Assembly: GCA_903881585.1 (NCBI GenBank)
Contig: CAIRTW010000036.1
Location: 1-42,673 of the forward strand
DNA from: an uncultured Bacteroidota bacterium
GTDB taxonomy: Bacteria > Bacteroidota > Bacteroidia > Chitinophagales > Chitinophagaceae
Length of the DNA stretch: 42,673 nucleotides
Reading direction: 5' to 3'
This document shows, one piece after another, positions 7,960 to 17,131 of this stretch; positions within the stretch are counted from its first letter, which is position 1, and each line of letters opens with the position of its first letter. Below the pieces are notes generated by a model. That model did no database searches and was not told the DNA's origin. It saw only the letters and a program-made list of their open reading frames with translations. A program made the position numbers and the translations under genes.

Positions 7960-10593
7960 TTACTCAAAAGTATCTTTCATCATTTTTTTATACTCCTTCA
8001 GCGCTTCGGGATCTTTCTCCGCCGCCATGAATTTCTGCACTGCATCCTTTACCATGTCCGTTCTTTTTTGGCCGGTTGCCGCCAAGTCTTTATTATCCGA
8101 TTTGATATTCCCTTTTTGCTCAGCGCCCACCTGGAACACGAAGCCGGCAAGCGCAGTTTTATATTGCTTCATGTTTTCGTTAGTAACCATAGTAGCGAAT
8201 ATGTCGAGGCCTCGTTTAAAAGACGCATCGCTTTTTACATTTTTAAGGTAGTTGTTCATACTTAGCGCAAAGGAGAATTTCTTTGTACCCGATACATAAG
8301 GGGCCTTTTTCTCAAAAAGGGCAATATCGCCATCAGCGCCCTTTTTACCTAAAATGGACCAGACAGCTCCATCCAGCGCGGCTTTGGGGTCTTTGTCCAC
8401 CAATGTCTTGGCAAACACATATGCCGTGTCTTTGTCTATTTTATTCAGGCCCGAAAGTGCATTGCCGGCAACTGCATAAGAGCTGTCGTTTAACACCGCT
8501 ATCATTTCCTTCTCTGCCTGTTTTGCTTTCCACTCACCCAAAACCTCGAAAGCGGTAGCACGAACTTCATTTTGCTTATCACCGCTGGCCATAGCGATCA
8601 CTTTGGCCAACCACTTTTTGTGATACTTCTCGTTAGGGGTGTTTTGTAGCTGGGCCAATGCGTTCCGCCTTATGGAGTACAGACTGTCATCGAGCGCAAG
8701 GGTAATAACTGCCTGGGCTGCCGAATCTGAAAGTTGCCGCCCGGCTGCCGATACCGCCAGCTTTTTACTGATGTAGTCATCAGCACGTATCAGCTGTTCC
8801 AGCCACTGGGCCGGCTTCTTGCCGTCTTTCATTTCTCCGGGCAGCACATGGTTGCAATCTGGAATAACAACTGGCCGTCGTCCGTTCTTGTATGCGTAAA
8901 CAAATGTTTCTTTCTTTTTGGTCAGATTCCAGTCCACGATCGTTTTGTCATCACCATACATAACCTTTGCTTTCAAGGGCAACTGATAGACAAAAGCGCT
9001 GTCGCTCTGCGATTCACTTTGCGCCTGGCTTACGGTCACGGTCAGCTTCTGCGTAGTATCATTATAATCATACGCCACGCGCAGCACCGGATGGCCTGCA
9101 TGGTAATACCATTCATTAAAAAACCAGTTCCAGTCCTGCCCTGTTGCTTCTTCCACCGCCAGCCGCCAGTTGTGCGCCTCACCGGAGTGAAGGGCATTCT
9201 TTGAAAGGTAGAGATACATTGCCCGGTCAAAAGCATCATCGCCAATAAGGTCATTCAAATACCTGAGTGTAGCGCCCCCCTTGTTATAAGAGATCGCATC
9301 GAACACATCCTCGCGGCTGTCATAATGGAAGCGTACGAGCTGCGGGTCATTGAGCTGCGATGCGCCTATGTAACCCTGCAGGTCATTGTAGGCAAGCTCA
9401 TCGCCGGCAGCCTTACCATACTTATGCGCCCGCCACAACTGCTCTCCATAATTTGCAAAGGATTCATTAACCGTAATATTGCTCCACGATTCGCAGGTAA
9501 CGTAATCACCAAACCACATATGAAAAAGCTCATGCGATACCACATCTTCCGAATTCTTATCTGCTATCTCCCGCGCGTTCTGGTTCATGAATTCACCGAA
9601 CAGTGAGGCTGTAGTATTTTCCATAGCGCCCGATACATAGTCGCGCACCACAACCTGGTCATATTTATTCCATGGGTATGGCACGCCGGTACGTTGTGAG
9701 AAATAATCTATCATCTCCGTAGTGTTTCTAAACATAAGCCTCGCAAAGGGTTCGTACTCCGGCTCTACATAATAATTCACTTCCTTATTTTTCCAGTGAT
9801 CTTTAACAATGCTGTATTTTCCTATGGAGAACATTACTGCATAAGCCTGTATAGGCATATCCATTTTCCAGATGTCGGTACGCTTGCCATCTTTGCCGGG
9901 TACCTGCTTTATCATAGCGCCATTGCTGAGAGTCGTCATTTCATTCGGCACGGTCAGTTCTACCTGGGTGGTAAAGCGGGTGTTGGGCTTATCAATAGTT
10001 ATCATCCAGTGCGAATTGGCCTCCGATTCGCCCTGTGTCCATATCTGGGCTGGTTTATGCGGTACCTTATTATCGGTGTTGATAAAATACAATCCTCTGT
10101 CATCGGTGATCGCGCCGCTGCCGCCCGACTGTTCGGCATATGGCATAGCAGTGTAAACCAGGTACAACTCTACCGTATCGTTCATTTTATATTGCTTGCC
10201 AAAGCGGATCTTCAATGCATCCTTTTCATAGGAGTAGTTCAGTTTTGTGTTTCCTTTCTTTCCCACCAGCATCACACTGTCAATATGCATGCTTTTGGCA
10301 TCCAGCTCCAACGTGTCTGTAGCATAGAAATAGGGGCGCAGCTTTATCCACTCATGTACCCCGGCAGTTTTTTCCTGCCAGTTGAATGTAAGCGCCACCC
10401 GCGTATTTTTTATCTCCCAAACCTTCGTGGCTGAGGCACGGTAAACAGGAGCTCCAGCCGTTGCGCTCACCACCAGCGTGTCCATATTCACCTGTGCTGT
10501 GTCTTTTTGAGCGCGGCAGATAACTGCGGACATCATCAGCACAGCAAAGCAAGAAAAATTCTTCATCAACATTTTATTTTCGGTAAGAGGCAA
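7960..10593 (-). CDS. M1-family zinc metallopeptidase (aminopeptidase N-like) with HEAT-like C-terminus
   Basis: Exported zinc aminopeptidase of 877 residues. The gluzincin signature is complete: GAMEN at residues 322-326, HELFH at 354-358, and the third zinc ligand E377 exactly 18 residues later in NESFANY. The N-terminus carries a signal peptide; of the starts available, ATG at 10566 (MKNFSCFAVLMMSAVICRAQ) gives the cleanest one, while the longer form begins at 10593. Residues ~45-250 form the N-terminal beta-saddle domain. Residues ~620-860 are a string of helical HEAT-like repeats, as in other bacterial M1 enzymes. It probably acts in the periplasm on peptides. All catalytic residues are present. 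It is the first of three same-strand genes running toward 4595. Confidence 0.93.
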   Translation of the reverse strand: MPLTENKMLMKNFSCFAVLMMSAVICRAQKDTAQVNMDTLVVSATAGAPVYRASATKVWEIKNTRVALTFNWQEKTAGVHEWIKLRPYFYATDTLELDAKSMHIDSVMLVGKKGNTKLNYSYEKDALKIRFGKQYKMNDTVELYLVYTAMPYAEQSGGSGAITDDRGLYFINTDNKVPHKPAQIWTQGESEANSHWMITIDKPNTRFTTQVELTVPNEMTTLSNGAMIKQVPGKDGKRTDIWKMDMPIQAYAVMFSIGKYSIVKDHWKNKEVNYYVEPEYEPFARLMFRNTTEMIDYFSQRTGVPYPWNKYDQVVVRDYVSGAMENTTASLFGEFMNQNAREIADKNSEDVVSHELFHMWFGDYVTCESWSNITVNESFANYGEQLWRAHKYGKAAGDELAYNDLQGYIGASQLNDPQLVRFHYDSREDVFDAISYNKGGATLRYLNDLIGDDAFDRAMYLYLSKNALHSGEAHNWRLAVEEATGQDWNWFFNEWYYHAGHPVLRVAYDYNDTTQKLTVTVSQAQSESQSDSAFVYQLPLKAKVMYGDDKTIVDWNLTKKKETFVYAYKNGRRPVVIPDCNHVLPGEMKDGKKPAQWLEQLIRADDYISKKLAVSAAGRQLSDSAAQAVITLALDDSLYSIRRNALAQLQNTPNEKYHKKWLAKVIAMASGDKQNEVRATAFEVLGEWKAKQAEKEMIAVLNDSSYAVAGNALSGLNKIDKDTAYVFAKTLVDKDPKAALDGAVWSILGKKGADGDIALFEKKAPYVSGTKKFSFALSMNNYLKNVKSDASFKRGLDIFATMVTNENMKQYKTALAGFVFQVGAEQKGNIKSDNKDLAATGQKRTDMVKDAVQKFMAAEKDPEALKEYKKMMKDTFE

Positions 10594-10675
10594 AAGTAAT
10601 TAATGTACAAGATATTATATCACCCACAGCAGGGTAAATATCGCCTGGCATCAGGTTTCTACGGACCTAAATGTA

Positions 10676-10705
10676 AAGAGGCTGCTACTTACGTAACAGC
10701 CTCTT
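10676..10705 (-). terminator. Hairpin downstream of the ompA-family gene
   Basis: Nine-base arms AAGAGGCTG (10676-10684) and CAGCCTCTT (10697-10705) pair perfectly. After one mismatch, three further inner pairs close a four-base loop. It lies 21 bases past the minus-strand stop at 10727. The following minus-strand sequence (TACATTTAGG) is only weakly T-rich, so termination strength is uncertain. Confidence 0.6.
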
Positions 10706-10726
10706 CATATATTTAACCAATGTCAT

Positions 10727-12703
10727 TTACTTGCTGCGTTCATTGAGTGTCATTACTACGCGACGGTTCTTAGCGCGGCCTTCGGCGGTTTCATTGGTCG
10801 CTATCGGCATTCTTGCACCACGGCCCACGGCTATGATCCTATCCGGGCTTACCCCTACTTTAATAAGATATGCTTTAACGGCCTGTGCACGTTTAAATGA
10901 CAGCAACTCGTTGCGCTCAACAGTACCCCTGCTATCGGTATGGCCTTCACAGATGATATAGAAATTATTATTTCTGCCCACTTCCAGCACCGCTTTTTCC
11001 AGTACCGGGTAAGAAGAAGGATGTATAGATGTTTTGCCAAACTCAAATAAGATAGGAGCTGTAATATCTGCTAATGGCGCCTGTTTGTTCTCAGTTGCAG
11101 CGGGTGGTGGCGGCGGTGGCGGAACAACCAGTGTAACGTCATTACCATTTCCTTTGCAATCGTTAACACCTACAACTATACCTGTATACGCGCCTGCACA
11201 CAAACCGGAAAGCGTCACCGCATTATCAGAACTTACAATGCCATGATAAGGCGTTTTTGGCGACCCGTTGTAGTTATAATTTACGGTCACCTTTTGGCCG
11301 GCTTTCAGGCCATTAATTGCAATTGCGCCGTCACATGCTTCAACCGATGTAGGGTTGGTCGTTGTTTCAGATATGTTTATTGGCGGGTTCACCAGTGTAG
11401 CCGGGGCAATGTCAACATGACGTTTGCCCATTGTAACGAACATTCCGGTATAAGCTCCTGCTCCCAGTTTTTCAATTTTCACTGTACCCTTCGGATCAAC
11501 AACCAGATCAGTAACCAGGCTGTTTGTCTTTCCATCCACGGTATAATTTACAGTCAATGGCTTGGCAGGAGGTAATCCGCTGAACGTGATGCTGCCATCT
11601 TTCGAGCCACAAGCCGTTGGGTCCACAGTGTTAACAACAGGATTGATCGGCGCTGCTTTTTTACCACCAAACAGGATGCGGATGCCTATATTACCGCCAT
11701 AAGACATGTCATTGCTCTTCGTAACATTATTCAGCACAGAGCTGTAATCGCCAACATTGTTTGTAAGGCGATAGTTGTTTGCCTGGCTATTATTAAATGG
11801 CTGGTATTGCAGATAACCACCAACAGTAAGCGCTACATGATCAGAAAAAAAGTAGTTAATGGCTGGTCTCACAATGAAGCCCACCGAGCCGCTGGTATAA
11901 GAAACAGTTCCTGATTTTTTGGTCGGGGCTTGGGCCAGTCCAACATTATAACCAAGGAGCTTTTCTGATGCAAAATATTGCTGTATCGTTTCGCCCTCAT
12001 GGCCGGTAGTGTTATTAAAGTGATTCTGCGTTATCTGCAGGTCTGTACCTGTAGGCGTTGCTGCATTATCGTAAACTGTGATCGTACCACCACTTGCCGT
12101 TGTTACATGCTGCACTATTTCTTCGTAGTCAAAAGTAGCATTGGTGTTATACATGTTCTTGATGCTCACATTGTACAACACGCCCAGATCGGCAGTAAAG
12201 CCAAATCTCTTTGAAAACCTGTCCTTATATTTCAACACTATCGGTATGTTCACATTTGTGATCTGCAACGACTCTTTCACAGGCTGATTGGCAGTGATCA
12301 CCTGCCGCGATACTTCACCTGTCTGGTCTGTGGACTGGAACTGAACATGAAACTGATCCAGTGTAGCATCGCCGCTTTGGGCCAGGTACATAATACCCGC
12401 GCCAATGCCAAAATGATTACTGTTGCCAAAGAAATAACCCAACTGCAGATCACCACCAAAGGACGTGCCATTGGTGAACTTCAAGTTGCCCAGGTTCACA
12501 TCACCCAGCGCGTTAAGGTAGCTGCCGAGTGAATTTCCTGTTGTCATGTTCCTTGTCAGCACACCTCCCATCAGGTTCAGATCAATAGCCCACTTGCCCA
12601 TTTCGGCATCTTTTGGGTATTGCTTTTTTGTTGAATCCTTCATTTGGGCAGTGGCCGATAACATCCCATTGGCTGCTATCAACACGAAAAGTAATTTTTT
12701 CAT
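10727..12703 (-). CDS. OmpA-family outer membrane protein with Ig-like repeats
   Basis: A 658-residue outer membrane protein. The signal peptide is MKKLLFVLIAANGMLSATAQ. Residues ~35-350 look like a large beta-barrel (alternating hydrophobic strands, GxGxGIMYL-type segments). Two related ~80-residue Ig-like units follow, each with a CxxxDGxI start and an LxAGAYTG centre. A Pro-rich linker (VVPPPPPPPAA) leads to a C-terminal OmpA peptidoglycan-binding domain at ~555-655, with ILFEFGKTSIHPSSY, CEGHTDSRGTVERN, LSFKRAQAVKAYL and GRGARMPIATNETAEGRAKNRRV all present. It should anchor the outer membrane to the cell wall. The gene starts 24 bases after the stop of the Gly-rich surface protein, so the two are probably one operon and may be functional partners. 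Confidence 0.88.
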   Translation of the reverse strand: MKKLLFVLIAANGMLSATAQMKDSTKKQYPKDAEMGKWAIDLNLMGGVLTRNMTTGNSLGSYLNALGDVNLGNLKFTNGTSFGGDLQLGYFFGNSNHFGIGAGIMYLAQSGDATLDQFHVQFQSTDQTGEVSRQVITANQPVKESLQITNVNIPIVLKYKDRFSKRFGFTADLGVLYNVSIKNMYNTNATFDYEEIVQHVTTASGGTITVYDNAATPTGTDLQITQNHFNNTTGHEGETIQQYFASEKLLGYNVGLAQAPTKKSGTVSYTSGSVGFIVRPAINYFFSDHVALTVGGYLQYQPFNNSQANNYRLTNNVGDYSSVLNNVTKSNDMSYGGNIGIRILFGGKKAAPINPVVNTVDPTACGSKDGSITFSGLPPAKPLTVNYTVDGKTNSLVTDLVVDPKGTVKIEKLGAGAYTGMFVTMGKRHVDIAPATLVNPPINISETTTNPTSVEACDGAIAINGLKAGQKVTVNYNYNGSPKTPYHGIVSSDNAVTLSGLCAGAYTGIVVGVNDCKGNGNDVTLVVPPPPPPPAATENKQAPLADITAPILFEFGKTSIHPSSYPVLEKAVLEVGRNNNFYIICEGHTDSRGTVERNELLSFKRAQAVKAYLIKVGVSPDRIIAVGRGARMPIATNETAEGRAKNRRVVMTLNERSK

Positions 12704-12727
12704 TTATGCGCTTTTAAATGGTGCTAT

Positions 12728-15700
12728 TTAATTTTTAATGAATTTCGCAGCAGCTATTTTTATTCCACCTGAGTAGCATTCTATCATATACATACCTGTT
12801 GGTAAGCCCGCCAGGTCTATCGCCGCATTGTTACCGGTAACCTGTGCACTGCTCACTTTCTGGCCAAGCATGTTGGTCACTGTAATGCTTGCGCTGTTTC
12901 CAGGTAAATTCAGCAATTGTACGTTTATAAATTCTTTGGCCGGGTTAGGAAATACTTTCATCTCCGGCTGGCTGTCATTCACACTGGTTATACCAGTGGT
13001 TGATGCAGGCGCATTGTAGTAGCTCTTTTGGGTGCACCCGCTGTGATTAGTGATCACCCAGTAATGCTTATTGGCGGTATCAAGATCTGTAATGGAATAA
13101 TTTTGATCGTTGGCTCCGGCGATCGCACTGGAATCCAGCGTGACCATATCATCATATCCCCACTGGTAGTTATCCACATCGGCATCCTTGCAGATAAGCT
13201 GCTGGTTAAAATAGATCACCTCCGGGTTAATATTGGCCGCCGTGCTTACCGTTACGGCAAAGCCGTTGTTGGTTCCACAACCAACCGAATCATTGATCAG
13301 CAGGTAAACAACAGCATTACCAGGAGTATTAAAATTGACAACACAATACTGTCCCCCTTCGCCTATCGCCCATACATAACCATTTTCGGCAACCCAATTG
13401 TAATGTACTCCCGGCGCAGGTGGCACCGACGTGCCAAAGTTCTGAAACATAGTATTGTCACAGGCTGTATTGGAAGGATGAGTCGTAATATTAACTATAG
13501 ATGGCCTAGGATTTACAGTTACCACCACATTTTCAGTATTCATACATCCATATGCCGTCAATGTATAAGTATATACAACAGTGGCTACACTAGTAAGTGT
13601 GCTGGTCAATACTGCATTTACACTACCCGCACCACTTACCCCGGTTGGTGAAACACCCGTCACAGAATTGTTGCTCCAGGTATAAGTTGTTGTAGGTGTG
13701 TAGCTGTCGGGGTAATAATTGAATGAAGATCCGCTGCAGGTTGTTGCCGTTGTGTCGGACGATAACATCGGATCCGGGTGAACAGTGAGCACTACATTTT
13801 CTGTATTTGTACAACCATTTGCTGTAATAGTATAATAATAAGTAGTGTTCACATTCACATAGGTCGTGTTATCGAGCGCCTCATTTATCGTACCTGTACT
13901 ATCCGTGCTGGTTGATCCGAGGTTATCAATTCCCGCTACATATAAACGCACCCATGAGTAGGTGGCGCCGGCGGTGCTGCTGGTTGGCGTAAAACTATAG
14001 GCTATGTTATCACATGTAGTGGCTACCGATGGGTTGTTATTCAGCACCGGCGTAGGGTTTACTTTAACTACAACATTCTGAACATTTGAACAGCCCTCAG
14101 CGGTCAACGTATAAACATAAGTAACCGGTATTATTCCGGATTGTGTATTGATAAGTATTTCTGTTATTGCTGCATTCATTGCTGAGTCAGCAGATTCCGT
14201 TATGCCGGGTACTGAGTCACGCACCCATGCAAAAGAAGTGCCTGTAGTAAGGCTGGTAGCAGTATAGCTGAATACTGTATTATTACATATAGAATCAGGT
14301 GTAAGTGTACTGCTGAGCACTGGTGTCGGTTTCACGGTATCCGTTACGGTTTGTGAGTTCGGACAGCCATTCGCGATCAGGAAATAGGTATAAGAAACGA
14401 CAACAGGATACGTATTCGGATTGACAAGCAATTCATGTACGATGCCGCTATCGCTGGCGCCGGTATTGCTAAGCCCGGGATTTTCCTCACGGCTCCAGGT
14501 AAATGCAGTACCCGTGGTATAGCTTCCTGGTATATAAGTGAATGTATCACGTGTGCAATTAGCGCCTGCATTAAGCGGAGTATTAAGCACGGGTGTAGGA
14601 TTTACTATTACGGTCACGGTATCTGTATAGTTGCAAGTGCTGCCGGTAGGCGTGAGCGTAAACACGTAACTAACCGGCACAGGGGAAAATGTGGTATCTG
14701 TCAGTTCTTCTTCGGGGCCACCGCCACCGCCGCTGGCAGGATTGCTGATACCCGGCTGAATAGCACGGCTCCATGCGAAATCTGTTGACTCAACATTGGA
14801 TTCCGGCACATAGCTAAAAGTATTTCCGCTGCATATAGACGACGGTGTCATTGTGCTGGTCAAAAGTGGGTGCGGGTAAACGATCACCACAACGTTTTGC
14901 GTATCCCCACATCCCCTGAAATTCAGTATATAGTTATATACAACAGATACAGTCGAAGCAGAAGTATTGTCCAGTATTTCATTAACGCCACCGACCCCAG
15001 AGGTACCGGGGCTTGCTATTTCTGGCATTGTTGCCCTGCTCCATGTATAGTTGGTGGTCGTATCCGTTTCGGTACTGGTCGGGTTATAAATAAACAGGGT
15101 ACTGTCGCAGATCGATGGAGGCCGCGTCGTGCTATTAAGTGCCGGTATCGGGTTGTCAATGATCTGAAAGCTCATTGGAGTGCCCGCGCAACCTGAATCC
15201 ACTGGTGTCACGGTAATAGTAGATGTATCGGGACTTGGGAGTGGGTTAGTAATGAGGAATTTGGCGATCTTACCGGACCCATTCGGGCCAAGACCTAAGT
15301 CAGTATTACTATTAACCCACTGGAACACAACACCGGCAGGTCCGCCGGAGAATGTGATATCATTTGTCGAATCACCCGTACACCACGCGGTCTTCCCGGT
15401 ATAGGGCGCTACCGAAGGTATCGGTTTCACTTTTACGCTAAATGGATTCGCTACGCTGGTGCAGGTCGCGCTGCTCACAGTAAGCGTTCCTGAATAAACT
15501 CCAGCAATCGCAGTAGTCGGAATTGCAAGGGGAAATGCGAAAGCAGGTATTGAGTCCACGGTCGTGTCTACAAATCCTTGTAAATGGGCCGCATCACTCC
15601 AAACGATGGAGTAAGAACCGGGTATCACATACGTAACAGTAATGATCCCATTGGTGGTATCGTAACCGGCAGTATGCGTAAACGAAGTCACTAAAGTAGG

Positions 15701-16909
15701 ATCGGTATAAGATGATCCGCCGCCGCCGCCTGTCCATACACCGCCGCCACCGCCATAAAAGCCGCCACCGCCGCCGCCTGAAATACCCTGGCTGCTACCG
15801 TTACCTCCCTGGACGCCTGAACCATCAGAACCAGGTGCCCAACCGGGATACGTAGCCCCGGCACCACCGGCCACCTGGCTACCACCTGCGGCATAGTTTG
15901 ACGCTGCGCCGCCACCGTTGATCGCACTGTTGCCTGCGGATAACCCGCCACCGGCACCACCGGCACGATCGCCGGTAGAATCCCATCCATCGCCGCCGCC
16001 ACCGCCGGCAACCACCAGATAAGTACCATCAAAAGAAATGTCAGAAGCACCGCCGCCACCGCCGCCGGACCCGTAAACGAAATTACTTGCGCTGCCACCG
16101 CCGCCAATGCCGCCAGAAGCGCCACCGGCACCGCCATCGCCACCAACGCCGCCAACCATAAACAAAAGTTGTTCGCCTGCTGTTACAGACAAATTGCCTT
16201 GCACCCTACCACCAGACCCTGGGAAATATGGGCCAGGTGTTGCATTCTGCCGTCCGCCTCTCGCACCCTGGGCGTCAAAATTCAGTGATGATACGCCTGC
16301 AGGAACGGTCCAGGGCTCTGCATTGCCGGAAAAATTAAAGGTTTTGGTACCAGGACCCACGTTTGCAAGACCGGAGTATGTGATCGATGCGCTGTCCGTT
16401 CCGGCGCATATAGCCGGATTGGCACCCAAAATAACAGATGGCTGTGGATTCACAGTAATAATAAGAAAGAGTGTTGCTGTTCCACCTACGGTTCCATCGG
16501 ATACATCTATCTCGATAAAATCATTGGTAACGCCAACGCCGGGGGTATAAAAGACGCCTGTCGGCGCCACGGTTCCGCCTGAAGGAGCAGATGTGGGCAA
16601 TCCCGTAACTGGCCCTCCAGGGGTCGTCCATATTTCCGTCTGCCCTTCATCGAGGTCAGTTACTGCCAGCCAGGCGCTGATATCATTTGGCACTCCTGCA
16701 CAAACTGTAATGGAATGGCTAGGGCCGTAAACGAAAACAGGAATGTTGGCTAACGCTTTTCCGTGGCTACCTAATAATAAAGCAAACACAAAAAACAGCC
16801 CCACCAGTCTAAAACCATTAACCCTCATTTTGTTATTTGCTTTTTTTGTGTAAAACAATCCTGATCTCATATCAATATAGTTTATGAAATAATTCCGAAA
16901 AATAATCAA
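12728..16909 (-). CDS. Gly-rich, PKD-like repeat surface protein with T9SS type A sorting domain
   Basis: Secreted protein of up to 1393 residues. The best start is ATG at 16828, which gives the signal peptide MRVNGFRLVGLFFVFALLLG...ALA; the longest frame begins at 16909. After an N-terminal Ig/cadherin-like part (~55-165), residues ~180-430 match the bacterial Gly-rich domain, opening with FNFSGNAEPWTVPAGV and filled with GGxGGG runs. Six ~90-residue PKD-like units follow, each with a Cys near its start, a central YTWSR/FAWVR strand and a second Cys in a motif such as ANGCTNTENV. A seventh, diverged unit precedes the C-terminal T9SS sorting domain (MKVFPNPAKEFINV to AAAKFIKN). It is probably exported to the cell surface or biofilm matrix. 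It sits between the giant repeat protein gene and the OmpA-family gene on the same strand. Confidence 0.87.
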   Translation of the reverse strand: MIIFRNYFINYIDMRSGLFYTKKANNKMRVNGFRLVGLFFVFALLLGSHGKALANIPVFVYGPSHSITVCAGVPNDISAWLAVTDLDEGQTEIWTTPGGPVTGLPTSAPSGGTVAPTGVFYTPGVGVTNDFIEIDVSDGTVGGTATLFLIITVNPQPSVILGANPAICAGTDSASITYSGLANVGPGTKTFNFSGNAEPWTVPAGVSSLNFDAQGARGGRQNATPGPYFPGSGGRVQGNLSVTAGEQLLFMVGGVGGDGGAGGASGGIGGGGSASNFVYGSGGGGGGASDISFDGTYLVVAGGGGGDGWDSTGDRAGGAGGGLSAGNSAINGGGAASNYAAGGSQVAGGAGATYPGWAPGSDGSGVQGGNGSSQGISGGGGGGFYGGGGGVWTGGGGGSSYTDPTLVTSFTHTAGYDTTNGIITVTYVIPGSYSIVWSDAAHLQGFVDTTVDSIPAFAFPLAIPTTAIAGVYSGTLTVSSATCTSVANPFSVKVKPIPSVAPYTGKTAWCTGDSTNDITFSGGPAGVVFQWVNSNTDLGLGPNGSGKIAKFLITNPLPSPDTSTITVTPVDSGCAGTPMSFQIIDNPIPALNSTTRPPSICDSTLFIYNPTSTETDTTTNYTWSRATMPEIASPGTSGVGGVNEILDNTSASTVSVVYNYILNFRGCGDTQNVVVIVYPHPLLTSTMTPSSICSGNTFSYVPESNVESTDFAWSRAIQPGISNPASGGGGGPEEELTDTTFSPVPVSYVFTLTPTGSTCNYTDTVTVIVNPTPVLNTPLNAGANCTRDTFTYIPGSYTTGTAFTWSREENPGLSNTGASDSGIVHELLVNPNTYPVVVSYTYFLIANGCPNSQTVTDTVKPTPVLSSTLTPDSICNNTVFSYTATSLTTGTSFAWVRDSVPGITESADSAMNAAITEILINTQSGIIPVTYVYTLTAEGCSNVQNVVVKVNPTPVLNNNPSVATTCDNIAYSFTPTSSTAGATYSWVRLYVAGIDNLGSTSTDSTGTINEALDNTTYVNVNTTYYYTITANGCTNTENVVLTVHPDPMLSSDTTATTCSGSSFNYYPDSYTPTTTYTWSNNSVTGVSPTGVSGAGSVNAVLTSTLTSVATVVYTYTLTAYGCMNTENVVVTVNPRPSIVNITTHPSNTACDNTMFQNFGTSVPPAPGVHYNWVAENGYVWAIGEGGQYCVVNFNTPGNAVVYLLINDSVGCGTNNGFAVTVSTAANINPEVIYFNQQLICKDADVDNYQWGYDDMVTLDSSAIAGANDQNYSITDLDTANKHYWVITNHSGCTQKSYYNAPASTTGITSVNDSQPEMKVFPNPAKEFINVQLLNLPGNSASITVTNMLGQKVSSAQVTGNNAAIDLAGLPTGMYMIECYSGGIKIAAAKFIKN
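15715..16160. repeat. Low-complexity GCC/GGC-rich segment coding for the Gly-rich domain
   Basis: The coding stretch for the Gly-rich domain is dominated by CCGCCGCC/GCCACCGCC triplets (GGC and GGT glycine codons on the coding strand). It stands out in base composition from both neighbours and generates long spurious open frames on the opposite strand. It is a functional coding repeat rather than an intergenic element. Confidence 0.75.
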
Positions 16910-17131
16910 TTAACATCACTATTGTAGCCACATGCGGCCTATTTTTTTTAAAAAATATATTTTAATAATGCCTTGTTATTAAGTTGTAAACGATTTGTTT
17001 ATAAAATACGTATGTAAAACAACAAAAATATTCAAGTTGCTGATATAAATGACTTAAGGCAGTTGAAAAATTTCAGAGGAGAAATAACAGGGATTGTCTT
17101 TACATATTGAAAATTAAATAATGAGGCCAGA

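Noticed and set aside
15691-16550. Open frames antisense to or overlapping the Gly-rich domain
   Set aside because: They arise from GCC/GGC triplet runs (AAVAAVA..., PPAPPSPP...) and have no independent evidence.
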